Positions 1 to 6,717 of a DNA stretch of 7,925 nt are shown here, one piece after another; position 1 is the first letter of the stretch, and each line of letters begins with the position of its first letter. This DNA comes from Planctomycetaceae bacterium (GTDB lineage Bacteria > Planctomycetota > Planctomycetia > Planctomycetales > Planctomycetaceae). The translations under genes were made by a program, and so were the position numbers. Location of the stretch: positions 1 to 7,925 of the forward strand of contig JALTOP010000033.1 in the NCBI GenBank assembly GCA_027000105.1, in the 5' to 3' direction. Under the pieces are notes generated by a model. The model worked only from the letters and a program-made list of their open reading frames with translations, searched no databases and was not told the DNA's origin.

Positions 1-1
1 C

Positions 2-250
2 ACGTGGGCCTTTGGGTTAACGCTTGAGCGGTTAGTCCATCGTTATGTGAACAAAATCGAAGTCTTCATTATGGAAAATCTGGTTCTATGGACTTGGGGA
101 CGTGTGAAGCCAGCGTTACCGCTATTGTCGAAGGTCGCTATTTTCGATGCATGCACATCGAATTGTGTTTACTGTAGTGAAGATGCATACCTTGAAGGAG
201 ATGCATACCTTGAAACCGCATGTCGTGAAAGAGTTTCCCGATGCCAATAG
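2..250 (+). CDS. Possible 3' end of an unrecognised upstream gene
   Basis: The frame beginning at base 2 is open from the left edge to a TAG at 248-250, about 82 codons, so it could be the C-terminal end of a gene that starts outside the window. I do not recognise the protein. It contains Cys-Thr-Ser-Asn-Cys-Val-Tyr-Cys (about 155-178), a CxxxCxxC pattern like the iron-sulfur motif of radical SAM enzymes, but only 24 residues follow it, far too few for such an enzyme. The pattern also lies in an 18-bp repeat zone that makes six-residue repeats, so it may be chance. The stop overlaps the next start by 10 nt, resembling the overlaps inside the downstream operon, which mildly favours a real gene. 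An ATG at 47 is the first internal start. It may instead be noncoding leader or a decayed gene. Confidence 0.3.
   Translation, partial: TWAFGLTLERLVHRYVNKIEVFIMENLVLWTWGRVKPALPLLSKVAIFDACTSNCVYCSEDAYLEGDAYLETACRERVSRCQ
145..217 (+). repeat. 18-bp-period repeat zone before the dpd operon
   Basis: AGATGCATACCTTGAA occurs twice without mismatch at 181-196 and 199-214, an 18-bp period. The heptamer GATGCAT also occurs at 146-152, exactly two periods upstream of the copy at 182. At 145-160 CGATG and CATCG form an inverted repeat around CATGCA. Because the period is a multiple of three, reading frames through it give six-residue repeats. It may be a repeat in a coding end, or iteron-like binding sites about 25-95 bp before the first dpd-type start. 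Confidence 0.6.
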
Positions 251-1206
251 CCGCCAATGTCATCGTTACCTGCACAAAACGGAAGACGGTCGCCGTGCCG
301 GAAGGACTGAAACTCCGCTGTGTTCGAAGGGCGCCGATTGAAAAAAAATCCGCACTGTGGTGCAAACGGCTTGTTGCAAGTCGTGCCGACTCAATTCCTG
401 CGAGGCAACTGTATTCGGGAGATCATTGGAGCATCGCTCGGTCTATGGAAAGTGTCACGACAAGTCACGGAAACTCAGTCCGATTATGGATCGCGTCAGC
501 TGGGTACGGTCTTATTTCCATGGATAGTCTGCTGAAACCATATTCGGCCACGTTTTCTCGCGATCACCCAGACTCGATCTCCCAAAAGACGACAAACGAT
601 AACTGTGCTTCGGTGTACCAACTCTGGTGGGCTTCGATGACACAGTCGAATATTGTGCACTCCAGCGGGCCACGAACAATTAAAGAAATTGTTGCCGACA
701 GTCCGAACACACCACTGTTAGTTATTGCGTCCGAGAATTATCTGCTTGCACTTGAAAAGGACTTGCAAGCATCTCTTTTGCAACTCAATGATTCGGATCT
801 GCTGTCGGTTTTCTCAGCCGGTTGCAAATCGCTGAAGAGGTTAACTGGTCATCTTGTTCCTTACGACGCTCGGATGCAGCATGCCGTCGGTGGTGCACTC
901 CGCTCGCTCAACATGCGCGTTGCCTTGATGGCTCTAGTGAGTTGTCGGCGTTCGCGGCCAACATATTCGGTCTTTCGAAAAAAACTTGCTTACCTGATGC
1001 GTGCTCAACCCGAACTGACAAAGTTCGATCGCCGCCCAATAGCGGACGCAGAAGTGCGGCAGTTCATCTTGCGGGAATTGAACAAGGACTCCGCCGCGCG
1101 TCACACTCCACTGCTGCGGAAACTGCGAGACAATGGTCGAGCCTGTGAACAGAAACGCTTTACCCGCCTGTTTCGCGAAGTACAGGAGCAGATAAATGTC
1201 TCGTAA
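241..1206 (+). CDS. YaaA/DUF6884-like protein, candidate DpdC
   Basis: A 321-residue protein and the first complete gene of the operon. The N-terminal half resembles the YaaA (DUF328)/DUF6884 group: a starting beta strand with VIVTCTKRK (residues 7-15), then ARQLYSGDHW (54-63), LWIASAGYGLI (82-92) and LLKPYSATF (97-105), matching the family pattern of LY-G, LSA-YGLL and PY. A predicted strand LLVIASENY lies at 159-167. The C-terminal part (about 240-317) is basic and probably helical, ending with LRKLRDNGRACEQKRF (292-307), likely nucleic-acid binding. In the Salmonella dpd system DpdC converts dPreQ0 in DNA to the amide dADG; I assign that role here from fold resemblance and from position next to dpdB/dpdA, so it is inference. 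The ATG at 241 puts the family's Cys-Lys motif at the expected N-terminal place. Upstream GAAAGAG is a weak ribosome site. The stop overlaps the next start by 11 nt. Confidence 0.8.
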   Translation: MPIAANVIVTCTKRKTVAVPEGLKLRCVRRAPIEKKSALWCKRLVASRADSIPARQLYSGDHWSIARSMESVTTSHGNSVRLWIASAGYGLISMDSLLKPYSATFSRDHPDSISQKTTNDNCASVYQLWWASMTQSNIVHSSGPRTIKEIVADSPNTPLLVIASENYLLALEKDLQASLLQLNDSDLLSVFSAGCKSLKRLTGHLVPYDARMQHAVGGALRSLNMRVALMALVSCRRSRPTYSVFRKKLAYLMRAQPELTKFDRRPIADAEVRQFILRELNKDSAARHTPLLRKLRDNGRACEQKRFTRLFREVQEQINVS

Positions 1207-2347
1207 ACGACCCAACGGTAAACAGATTGAACGTCGCGCACTGCGCATCGTGCAGAATTCATCTCACCCGTTGTTCCTTTTCACGTTAACCGGTGACGAA
1301 TTGCTGAATGTCGCTGATATTTCGAAGATTTCGCGTGATGAGGCCGGCAAGTTAATTGGTTACCAGCGGTCGTCTGTAAGGCGCCACGTGCAAGATATTG
1401 TTGACTACTTAAACCAGGACGAAATTCTTTTTCCGAACTCAATTATTCTTGCTCTCTCATCGCGGATCAAATTTCGCCAAAGTCGCGGTCCATCCACTGG
1501 TGACGGATTGGCGCAGGCAGGCACCCTCGAAATACCGTTGCCATCGGACGGCAGTCCGAAACCGGCATGGATTGTAGATGGTCAACAGAGGGCGATCGCC
1601 CTTTCAATGTGCGGCAGGCCGCAATTACCGATACCAGTCAATGCCTTCGTCGCTGATAACATTGATCTGCAGCGGGACCAGTTCTTGCGGGTCAACAGTT
1701 CCAAACCGTTGCCTCGTGGCCTGATCACTGAGTTGCTCCCCGAGGTTACAACAACCCTTCCGGCAAATCTATCAGCAAAGAAAATGCCCTCCGCCATCTG
1801 CGACTGGCTGAATTTCGAAAAGTCATCACCATTCTGTGGCAGGATAAGACGGGCCTCAACACCTGAGGAGAAAAAGCCAAAGACTGTTATAACCGACAAT
1901 TCAGTTGTCAAGATGATTGAGGAGAGCCTTTCACAACCATCGGGATGCCTCTTTCCATATCGCAATATCGCCACAGGTGAAACAGATTTCGACGGCATCA
2001 CTTCCTTGTTGGTCACGTACTGGACGGCGGTATCAGAAGTTTTCTCTGAAGCATGGGGTAAGTCGCCAGCAAAGAGTCGTCTGATGCATGGTGCGGGTAT
2101 TCGGGCAATGGGGCGACTCATGGATCGTATCATGCCATATATCGACCCGCGTGATTCCAGCGCTGTGTCACAGGCAAAGCGGGAATTAGCGCTCATCGCT
2201 CCGATTTGTCGCTGGACAAAAGGTCGATGGGAAGAAATGGACGGCCTGCGATGGAATGAGGTGCAAAATGTGCCGCGGCATATTCACATGTTATCGAACG
2301 TGTTGATTCGCGCGTATTTGCGGGCGAGAGGAAACAACTACGCATGA
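1196..2347 (+). CDS. dpdB: DpdB-type DGQQR-domain protein, copy 1
   Basis: A 383-residue member of the DGQHR-domain (DndB/ParB-like) family, of the DpdB type. The signature WIVDGQQRAIAL is at 125-136 (DGQQR at 128-132). Other conserved blocks follow: QRDQFLRVNSSKPLPRGLI (159-177), VITDNSVVKMIEESL (231-245), KSRLMHGAGIRAMGRLMD (293-310) and RWNEVQNVPRHI (352-363). In Salmonella Montevideo DpdB is needed with DpdA to insert preQ0 into DNA; its exact role is unsettled. The start has AGGAG at 1184-1188, seven nt before the ATG, inside the end of the previous gene. Its TGA overlaps the dpdA start (ATGA). It shares all blocks with the second copy at 3604-4755 but differs widely between them, so this is an old duplication or separate acquisition. 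Which copy is the functional equivalent of DpdB cannot be told from sequence. Confidence 0.9.
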   Translation: MSRKRPNGKQIERRALRIVQNSSHPLFLFTLTGDELLNVADISKISRDEAGKLIGYQRSSVRRHVQDIVDYLNQDEILFPNSIILALSSRIKFRQSRGPSTGDGLAQAGTLEIPLPSDGSPKPAWIVDGQQRAIALSMCGRPQLPIPVNAFVADNIDLQRDQFLRVNSSKPLPRGLITELLPEVTTTLPANLSAKKMPSAICDWLNFEKSSPFCGRIRRASTPEEKKPKTVITDNSVVKMIEESLSQPSGCLFPYRNIATGETDFDGITSLLVTYWTAVSEVFSEAWGKSPAKSRLMHGAGIRAMGRLMDRIMPYIDPRDSSAVSQAKRELALIAPICRWTKGRWEEMDGLRWNEVQNVPRHIHMLSNVLIRAYLRARGNNYA

Positions 2348-3579
2348 AGTTTTTTTTTCCAGACAGTCAGGATTTAGTTGATCCAAGTTTCGATTTTGAT
2401 ACAGAAAAACGCAATGATGTACGTATTCGTCAGCGCGATGACTTGTACGCGCATGAAGTATTCAAAAAATCGCCATACGACGGCATGTTGGTTTCGATGG
2501 CAATCGTTAACGGAGTAAATGGCAGTACAGGTCGTTACACACTTGGCCAGCAGCGGCGGTTTATGGTTAGAGGTGCTCGCGAGTTCTTACGCCTGCCGAA
2601 ACATATGGACCTGATGGGTGATTGCGGCGAGTTCACGTACGTGAAAGAACCTGAGCCACCAGTGACCGTCGAGCAGGTCGCTTCATTTTATGAGCAAGGT
2701 AGATTTGATTTTGGAGCATCGGTCGATCACATCATTCTCGAGTACAATGCCGATTGGGATCGCAATGTTCCAGGAATTCGAGGCGTTCCGGAGGATTGCA
2801 AGCGACGTCAGGAACTAACGATCGAATTGGCCAGGTCGTTTCAGAAACTCTGCAGAAAAAACAAGTTTCGCTTCCAGCCAATAGGTATCGCGCAGGGATG
2901 GAGTCCCAAGTCATATGCGAAAGCGGTTAGTGCCTTACAGAAGATGGGCTACCAGTACATTGCACTGGGCGGTCTTGTACCACTTAAGTCATCTGAAATC
3001 CTTGAGGTACTCGAATCCGTGTCACCCAAGCTCAAACAGTCTACCAGATTACATCTGTTTGGCGTCACGCGACTAGATCACGTCAATGAATTTTCGCGAC
3101 GCGGCGTCGTGAGTTTTGATAGCACTTCACCGCTGACCCAAGCGTTCAAAGAAGATCGCGATAACTATTACGGACGGCGCAGAAAGTACTCTGCAATTCG
3201 TGTCCCACAAGTTGACATCAATCTGAAGTTGAAGAACCGAATTTTGTCTGGCGAGGTTGAGCAATCGGAGGCCTTTCGGCTTGAACGAGAATGTTTGAAT
3301 GCCCTTCGCCAATTCGATCGGCGGCGGTTTCCGCGACGTGATCTGATCAAACTGTTGAACGAATACCAACAACTGTTTGGCGGCAAGCGAAACTACTCAG
3401 TCGAATACGAAGCACTGTTGAAAGAACGCCCCTGGAAGGAGTGCCGATGTGCCGTCTGCCAGGAATTGGGAATTGATGTCGTGATCTTCCGAGGTGCCGA
3501 GAGGAATCGTAGGCGAGGTTTTCACAACGTGTATGTGACCTACAATCGCCTGAAACGAATCCGATCCAAGATCACGTAG
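2344..3579 (+). CDS. dpdA: DNA 7-deazaguanine transglycosylase (TGT-like DpdA)
   Basis: A 411-residue paralogue of bacterial tRNA-guanine transglycosylase, of the DpdA type, expected to exchange a guanine in DNA for preQ0. Visible landmarks of the TGT barrel are the first active-site aspartate in MGDCGEFTYV (D93), SVDHII with D128, IGIAQGW with Q184-G185, the ALGGLV base-recognition loop (207-212), and SFDSTSP with D259, the presumed nucleophile. The zinc site is present as ECRCAVC (C367, C369, C372) plus H394. The match to residue roles in TGT is by motif and not by alignment. It differs from tRNA enzymes in its diverged first motif (GDCGEF instead of the usual DSGG-Q), in the basic, long insertion around 270-350, and in its placement between two DpdB-type genes. 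The ATG lies in an ATGA overlap with the upstream stop; AGAGGA at 2327-2332 is a somewhat distant ribosome site. Confidence 0.92.
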   Translation: MKFFFPDSQDLVDPSFDFDTEKRNDVRIRQRDDLYAHEVFKKSPYDGMLVSMAIVNGVNGSTGRYTLGQQRRFMVRGAREFLRLPKHMDLMGDCGEFTYVKEPEPPVTVEQVASFYEQGRFDFGASVDHIILEYNADWDRNVPGIRGVPEDCKRRQELTIELARSFQKLCRKNKFRFQPIGIAQGWSPKSYAKAVSALQKMGYQYIALGGLVPLKSSEILEVLESVSPKLKQSTRLHLFGVTRLDHVNEFSRRGVVSFDSTSPLTQAFKEDRDNYYGRRRKYSAIRVPQVDINLKLKNRILSGEVEQSEAFRLERECLNALRQFDRRRFPRRDLIKLLNEYQQLFGGKRNYSVEYEALLKERPWKECRCAVCQELGIDVVIFRGAERNRRRGFHNVYVTYNRLKRIRSKIT

Positions 3580-3592
3580 TTTTACAGACTAC

Positions 3593-3597
3593 AAGGA
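3593..3597 (+). promoter_or_regulatory. Ribosome binding site deciding a GTG start
   Basis: AAGGA lies six nt before the GTG at 3604 in the only intergenic gap of the dpd operon (3580-3603). It supports GTG as the start of the second DpdB-type gene over internal methionines. Confidence 0.75.
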
Positions 3598-3603
3598 ACA
3601 CCT

Positions 3604-4755
3604 GTGAAAAAAACGAACGCAAAGACACAAAAGCCTATAAAGTCGCGAATGCTGCGATTGCCCGCGTTGGAATTTAACCAGGGCAAAAACCGCCAGCTTT
3701 ACACCTTTGCCGTCGAGGGAAAACAGTTGCATGAATTCTGTACCATCTCTCGCGTGACTCGCCATGATGGCGAGGGCCTGAACGGATATCAGCGTCCCGA
3801 AGTCGTGTCACACATTGCTCAGATTCGAGAGTATCTGGAATCTGAGAATCCAATACTGCCCAACGCTATCGTAGTGGCATTCGACGACAGCGTTCGGTTC
3901 AAACCGTCTTCGCGTAATGGGAAGCAAGGGGCGGGACTTAGCCGAACCGGGATCATTGAAATTCCAATTCGAAATGACGCAGTCGATACCCAAAAACCAG
4001 GCTGGATTGTCGACGGCCAGCAGCGAGCAGCAGCCCTTCGTGACGCTCGAACCGAAAGCTTTCCGGTTTGTGTAGTTGCTTTCATCGCCGCCGGGTTAGA
4101 AGAGCAGCGACAGCAGTTCATTCTCGTCAATGCGACAAAGCCGTTACCCAAGGGGCTTATCTACGAACTCCTACCATCGACCGACGGCAAACTACCTTTG
4201 ACACTGCAAAAACGTCGTTACCCGGCTTTGCTCTCTGAGAGACTGAATTTTGACGACGATTCGCCGGTGCAGGGAATGATTCGCACACCAACGAACGGGA
4301 CTGGTGTGATCACAGATAATTCCATACTCAAGATGATCGAAAACAGCCTGACCGATGGCGTGTTGTACCTGTTCGACGATATCGAGGATCAGCTTGATGT
4401 ACTGAAACAGTTTTGGAATGGTGTCAAGAAGGTATTTCCTGATGCATGGGGACAGTTGCCTAGAAAGTCACGGTTAATGCACGGAGCGGGGATTGTTGCA
4501 ATGGGCTTTCTGATGGACACCATCGCTGATCGTCATCGCCGTACGAGGAAACTCAAAACGAAGGTTTTTGTCGACGATCTTGAACCGCTTCGACCGGTGT
4601 GCCGCTGGACGGAAGGCTATTGGGAATTCAGCCCGGACAATCGATTGAAATGGAATGAACTACAAAATGTCCCGCGGCACATTCAGTTGCTTTCGAACTA
4701 TCTGTTGATCCAATATCGTGAACTCGTCTGGCAACCCAAGGGTAAACGGCGATGA
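3604..4755 (+). CDS. dpdB: DpdB-type DGQQR-domain protein, copy 2
   Basis: A second 383-residue DpdB-type protein, starting with GTG. It carries GWIVDGQQRAAAL (133-145), QRQQFILVNATKPLPKGLI (168-186), VITDNSILKMIENSL (235-249), KSRLMHGAGIVAMGFLMD (288-305) and LKWNELQNVPRHIQLLSN (348-365), matching copy 1 block for block. Spacing differs: copy 2 has a longer N-terminal lead and a shorter loop after the IRTPT segment (about 226-234), where copy 1 has a charged EEKK insertion. The first 20 residues are basic (KKTNAKTQKPIKSR). Its reading frame is complete and the shared motifs are kept, so it does not look like a decaying duplicate. It overlaps queC by 4 nt (ATGA). The two copies may work as a heteromer with DpdA or serve different targets; both ideas are inference. 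Confidence 0.9.
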   Translation: MKKTNAKTQKPIKSRMLRLPALEFNQGKNRQLYTFAVEGKQLHEFCTISRVTRHDGEGLNGYQRPEVVSHIAQIREYLESENPILPNAIVVAFDDSVRFKPSSRNGKQGAGLSRTGIIEIPIRNDAVDTQKPGWIVDGQQRAAALRDARTESFPVCVVAFIAAGLEEQRQQFILVNATKPLPKGLIYELLPSTDGKLPLTLQKRRYPALLSERLNFDDDSPVQGMIRTPTNGTGVITDNSILKMIENSLTDGVLYLFDDIEDQLDVLKQFWNGVKKVFPDAWGQLPRKSRLMHGAGIVAMGFLMDTIADRHRRTRKLKTKVFVDDLEPLRPVCRWTEGYWEFSPDNRLKWNELQNVPRHIQLLSNYLLIQYRELVWQPKGKRR

Positions 4756-5411
4756 CAAGAAGACCACGAAAGACAATCGTCGTACTCTCCGGCGGTCTTG
4801 ACTCAACGACGTTGCTCTATCACTTGCTTGACGCAGGTCACACGCTCAAAGCGCTGTCAGTGAACTATGGCCAGCGTCATTCGCGTGAACTGCGTGCGGC
4901 GAGCGAAATCTGCGCGATAACGGGAGTCGAACAGCGCGTCGTCGATCTTTCCGGTCTGGCAGCGATCTTCGGTCATAATGCCCTCACCGACAAGGCACTC
5001 GATGTCCCGCATGGCGACTATTCGCCAAAGACGATGGCGGTGACTACTGTTCCGAATCGTAACATGATCCTGCTTTCCATTGCCACCGGTTGGGCGATTG
5101 CTTCGGATTTCACCGCCGTCGCATTTGGCGCCCATTCTGGGCCGTACACGCCCTATCCCGACTGCCAACCCCAATTCGCAGCCGCAATGAACGCTGCGAC
5201 ACACGTCTGCGACGAGCGATCAATCGAAGTCCTTGCTCCCTTTATTCATTGGACAAAAGCCGACATCGTCAAACGCGGCCACGAACTCGGCGTCCCCTTC
5301 GAACTGACCTGGAGTTGCTACGAAGGCGGCGACGTCTCCTGCGGAAAATGTTCAACGTGCGTTGATCGAGCTAGAGCCTTCCAAGAAAGCGGGCTATGCG
5401 ATTTGACATAA
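4752..5411 (+). CDS. queC: 7-cyano-7-deazaguanine synthase QueC
   Basis: A 219-residue, full-length QueC, the ATP-dependent enzyme that turns 7-carboxy-7-deazaguanine and ammonia into preQ0. The PP-loop SGGLDST is at 13-19, followed by VNYGQRHSREL (37-47), VPNRNM (100-105), AFGAHSG (124-130), YPDC (135-138), and the zinc cysteines C189, C197, C200 and C203 in SCYEGGDVSCGKCSTC. All expected residues are present. In most bacteria QueC feeds queuosine in tRNA; here its 4-nt overlap with a DpdB-type gene says it supplies preQ0 for DNA modification. The other preQ0 genes (folE, queD, queE) are not in the window, so they must be left of it or elsewhere. It is the last gene of the operon, ending 32 nt before a convergent gene. 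Confidence 0.96.
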   Translation: MTRRPRKTIVVLSGGLDSTTLLYHLLDAGHTLKALSVNYGQRHSRELRAASEICAITGVEQRVVDLSGLAAIFGHNALTDKALDVPHGDYSPKTMAVTTVPNRNMILLSIATGWAIASDFTAVAFGAHSGPYTPYPDCQPQFAAAMNAATHVCDERSIEVLAPFIHWTKADIVKRGHELGVPFELTWSCYEGGDVSCGKCSTCVDRARAFQESGLCDLT

Positions 5412-5443
5412 AGCCTCGGCGAAAAAGCACACGACAAACCACA

Positions 5444-5884
5444 TTACTCATGTGAAGGCACTAGCACAGCCTCTTCCAACGCATCATCTGCGCCAGTAGC
5501 CGCGGCGGTACGAATAGTCGCGAGCGACTGGCGAATCAATCCTCGCCCGGCGGATGTATCCAGTTGCCTTTCTGTCCATTCCATTAGCCAGAAACGGGAA
5601 GGAATTTTCTCCATCACCTTTTTGCAAAACTCCTCAATTTTCTCCAGATCCGTGACGTTGAAACCCTCTTCAATCTGCATGTTCAAACGCCGCACGAGAA
5701 ACTCTGTCACGGCCACGAGCGCAGCCTTGTCGACAAGCTTTGAGTGACGCGTTGCATCATCGCTGGCGGCGCACCACTCGATATCGTCGACATTCCAAGA
5801 ATTCTTAAAACCACGCCACATCGCTGCGAGAATTGCCAATGTGTCGTCAACGTCGATTTCCGTTGGTGTTCGTAAGTCCGCCAA
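5444..5884 (-). CDS. Hypothetical 146-residue protein with TTG start
   Basis: I do not recognise this protein. It is acidic, without signal peptide or membrane segment, and appears mostly helical, with a central stretch rich in charged and hydrophobic residues (about 50-95, including LEKIEEFCKKVMEKI). It converges on queC. The TTG start is supported by AAGGA (5890-5894 on the + strand complement) five nt upstream; the next methionine would be residue 22. The left inverted repeat of the IS1380-type remnant ends at the first base of this ribosome site, so the element separates the gene from whatever lay upstream. The gene may therefore have lost its promoter or a native 5' end. It could belong to the core side of the junction, as it shares the strand of the tRNA and rpoD. 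Confidence 0.7.
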   Translation of the reverse strand: MADLRTPTEIDVDDTLAILAAMWRGFKNSWNVDDIEWCAASDDATRHSKLVDKAALVAVTEFLVRRLNMQIEEGFNVTDLEKIEEFCKKVMEKIPSRFWLMEWTERQLDTSAGRGLIRQSLATIRTAAATGADDALEEAVLVPSHE

Positions 5885-5893
5885 AATCGTCCT

Positions 5894-5910
5894 TAGCCCG
5901 GATTTCTCAC
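5894..5910 (+). repeat. Left terminal inverted repeat of IS1380-type remnant
   Basis: TAGCCCGGATTTCTCAC, the reverse complement of the right end with one mismatch. The outer end touches the ribosome site of the leftward hypothetical gene. Confidence 0.85.
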
Positions 5911-5993
5911 AAAAAGATTAAACGAAACGGTCGTTTTTTGCGTAAGTGATTTAGCACACAATACTTTTGCATTTTCAAACGGATCGTTTCGTC

Positions 5994-6370
5994 ATGACAC
6001 ACTATAACGAACAACGGACTCTTTTCCAGCCTCATTTTTCTCGACGCATCAAAGTCGATTTCTCAGCCGAGCCGATCTCATCGGATGGCGGAGGATTGCT
6101 GCTTCGAGAACTGGAACAGCGACTGGGGATGATCGATTCCCTTGTCGATTGTATTCGTGACTATCGCGAACCTTCGGGTTGAGCGGCACGGAACTCGAGT
6201 CGGCTCAGGCGGAGACGATCCGCACGCGGGTACTGAAAATCGGTGCCCAGGTCAGGGTCACCTTTCGCCGCATCTGGGTCAGACTGTCGACTGCCCACCC
6301 CTTGCAGCGGATCTTCGCAACAATTTTGCGCCACCTGCACATGAATCTTCCGCCTCCGCAAACAAGCTGA
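5994..6370 (+). pseudogene. IS1380-family transposase, middle deleted
   Basis: Two parts of one transposase remain. The first (5994 to about 6178) starts MTHYNEQRTLFQPHF and continues with KVDFSAEPISSDGGGLLL and a D-YREP segment, the typical N-terminus of IS1380 transposases. It stops at 6180-6182. The second, in another frame (about 6179-6370), reads ETIRTRVLKIGAQVRVTFRR and PLQRIFATILRHL, which is the typical C-terminus (the LR-KL-KIGA segment and the final helix). Roughly 300 residues between them, including the catalytic aspartate/glutamate region, are absent. The deletion point is near 6175-6195. The frame change at the junction means no fused protein is made. Confidence 0.85.
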
Positions 6371-6554
6371 AGCTTCTGGCAATCCGAATCACACCCTGGA
6401 GCCGAGCTCAGTGGGAGCGGTCTGTCATGAGTTCGCCCCCAAGCCCTCGAAATCGGCCCCAGCCGGAAAATCCGACCGTCTTCCATTGCAAATCCGATCC
6501 AACAGACCAGTAGCCACCCTCGAAGCCACCAAATTCAATCCCGGAAACCGCATG

Positions 6555-6571
6555 GTGAGAAATGCGGGCTA
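6555..6571 (+). repeat. Right terminal inverted repeat of IS1380-type remnant
   Basis: GTGAGAAATGCGGGCTA, matching the reverse complement of 5894-5910 except for one base (G for C at the tenth position). It marks the right end of the element, 39 bp before the 3' end of the tRNA gene. Confidence 0.85.
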
Positions 6572-6581
6572 GCTGTGGCAA

Positions 6582-6600
6582 CTCGTTTGTCATAAACAAG
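6582..6600 (-). terminator. Weak hairpin after tRNA-Arg
   Basis: On the - strand CTTGTTT and AAACGAG can pair (seven pairs, one G-U) around a five-base loop, about 10 nt after the tRNA 3' end. A run of five T lies between the tRNA and the hairpin and not after it, so this is only a possible processing or termination signal. Confidence 0.25.
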
Positions 6601-6610
6601 TTACAAAAAT

Positions 6611-6684
<74 letters not shown>

Positions 6685-6695
6685 ATTGTGACTTT

Positions 6696-6717
6696 CTTAT
6701 ATTGGCAATATTGGCAA
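6696..6717 (-). promoter_or_regulatory. Possible tRNA-Arg promoter region
   Basis: TATAAG on the - strand (complement of 6696-6701) is a reasonable -10 box 11 nt before the tRNA. No good -35 box stands at the right distance. A tandem TATTGGCAA pair (6700-6708, 6709-6717) overlaps it. Confidence 0.35.

Larger units (their letters stand above)
5894..6571 (+). mobile_element. Internally deleted IS1380-family element
   Basis: A 678-bp remnant bounded by 17-bp inverted repeats that agree at 16 of 17 positions (5894-5910 and 6555-6571). Inside are the two ends of an IS1380-family transposase without its middle, so the catalytic core is gone and the element could only move with a transposase supplied in trans. 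Full IS1380 elements are usually more than twice this long. No 4-5 bp target duplication is visible beside the repeats (left flank TCCT, right flank GCTG), so the ends may have been rearranged, or it has decayed. About 180 bp between the end of the transposase and the right repeat hold nothing I recognise. Confidence 0.85.

Noticed and set aside
155..178. Radical SAM iron-sulfur motif (QueE)
   Set aside because: CxxxCxxC is present, but no SAM-binding barrel can follow in the 24 residues before the stop, and the stretch lies in repeated DNA.
181..214. CRISPR-like repeat
   Set aside because: Only two perfect 16-bp copies with 2-bp spacing; no repeat-spacer pattern and no cas genes.
1582..2196. 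Long - strand open frame (204 codons) opposite the first DpdB-type gene
   Set aside because: It lies wholly inside a well-supported gene on the other strand and shows no domain of its own.
5886..5893. Target-site duplication of the IS1380-type element
   Set aside because: The bases beside the left and right inverted repeats do not match over 4 or 5 positions.
6142..6513. Open frame of 123 codons within the IS remnant
   Set aside because: It runs across the deletion junction in a third frame; the real transposase ends are read in other frames.
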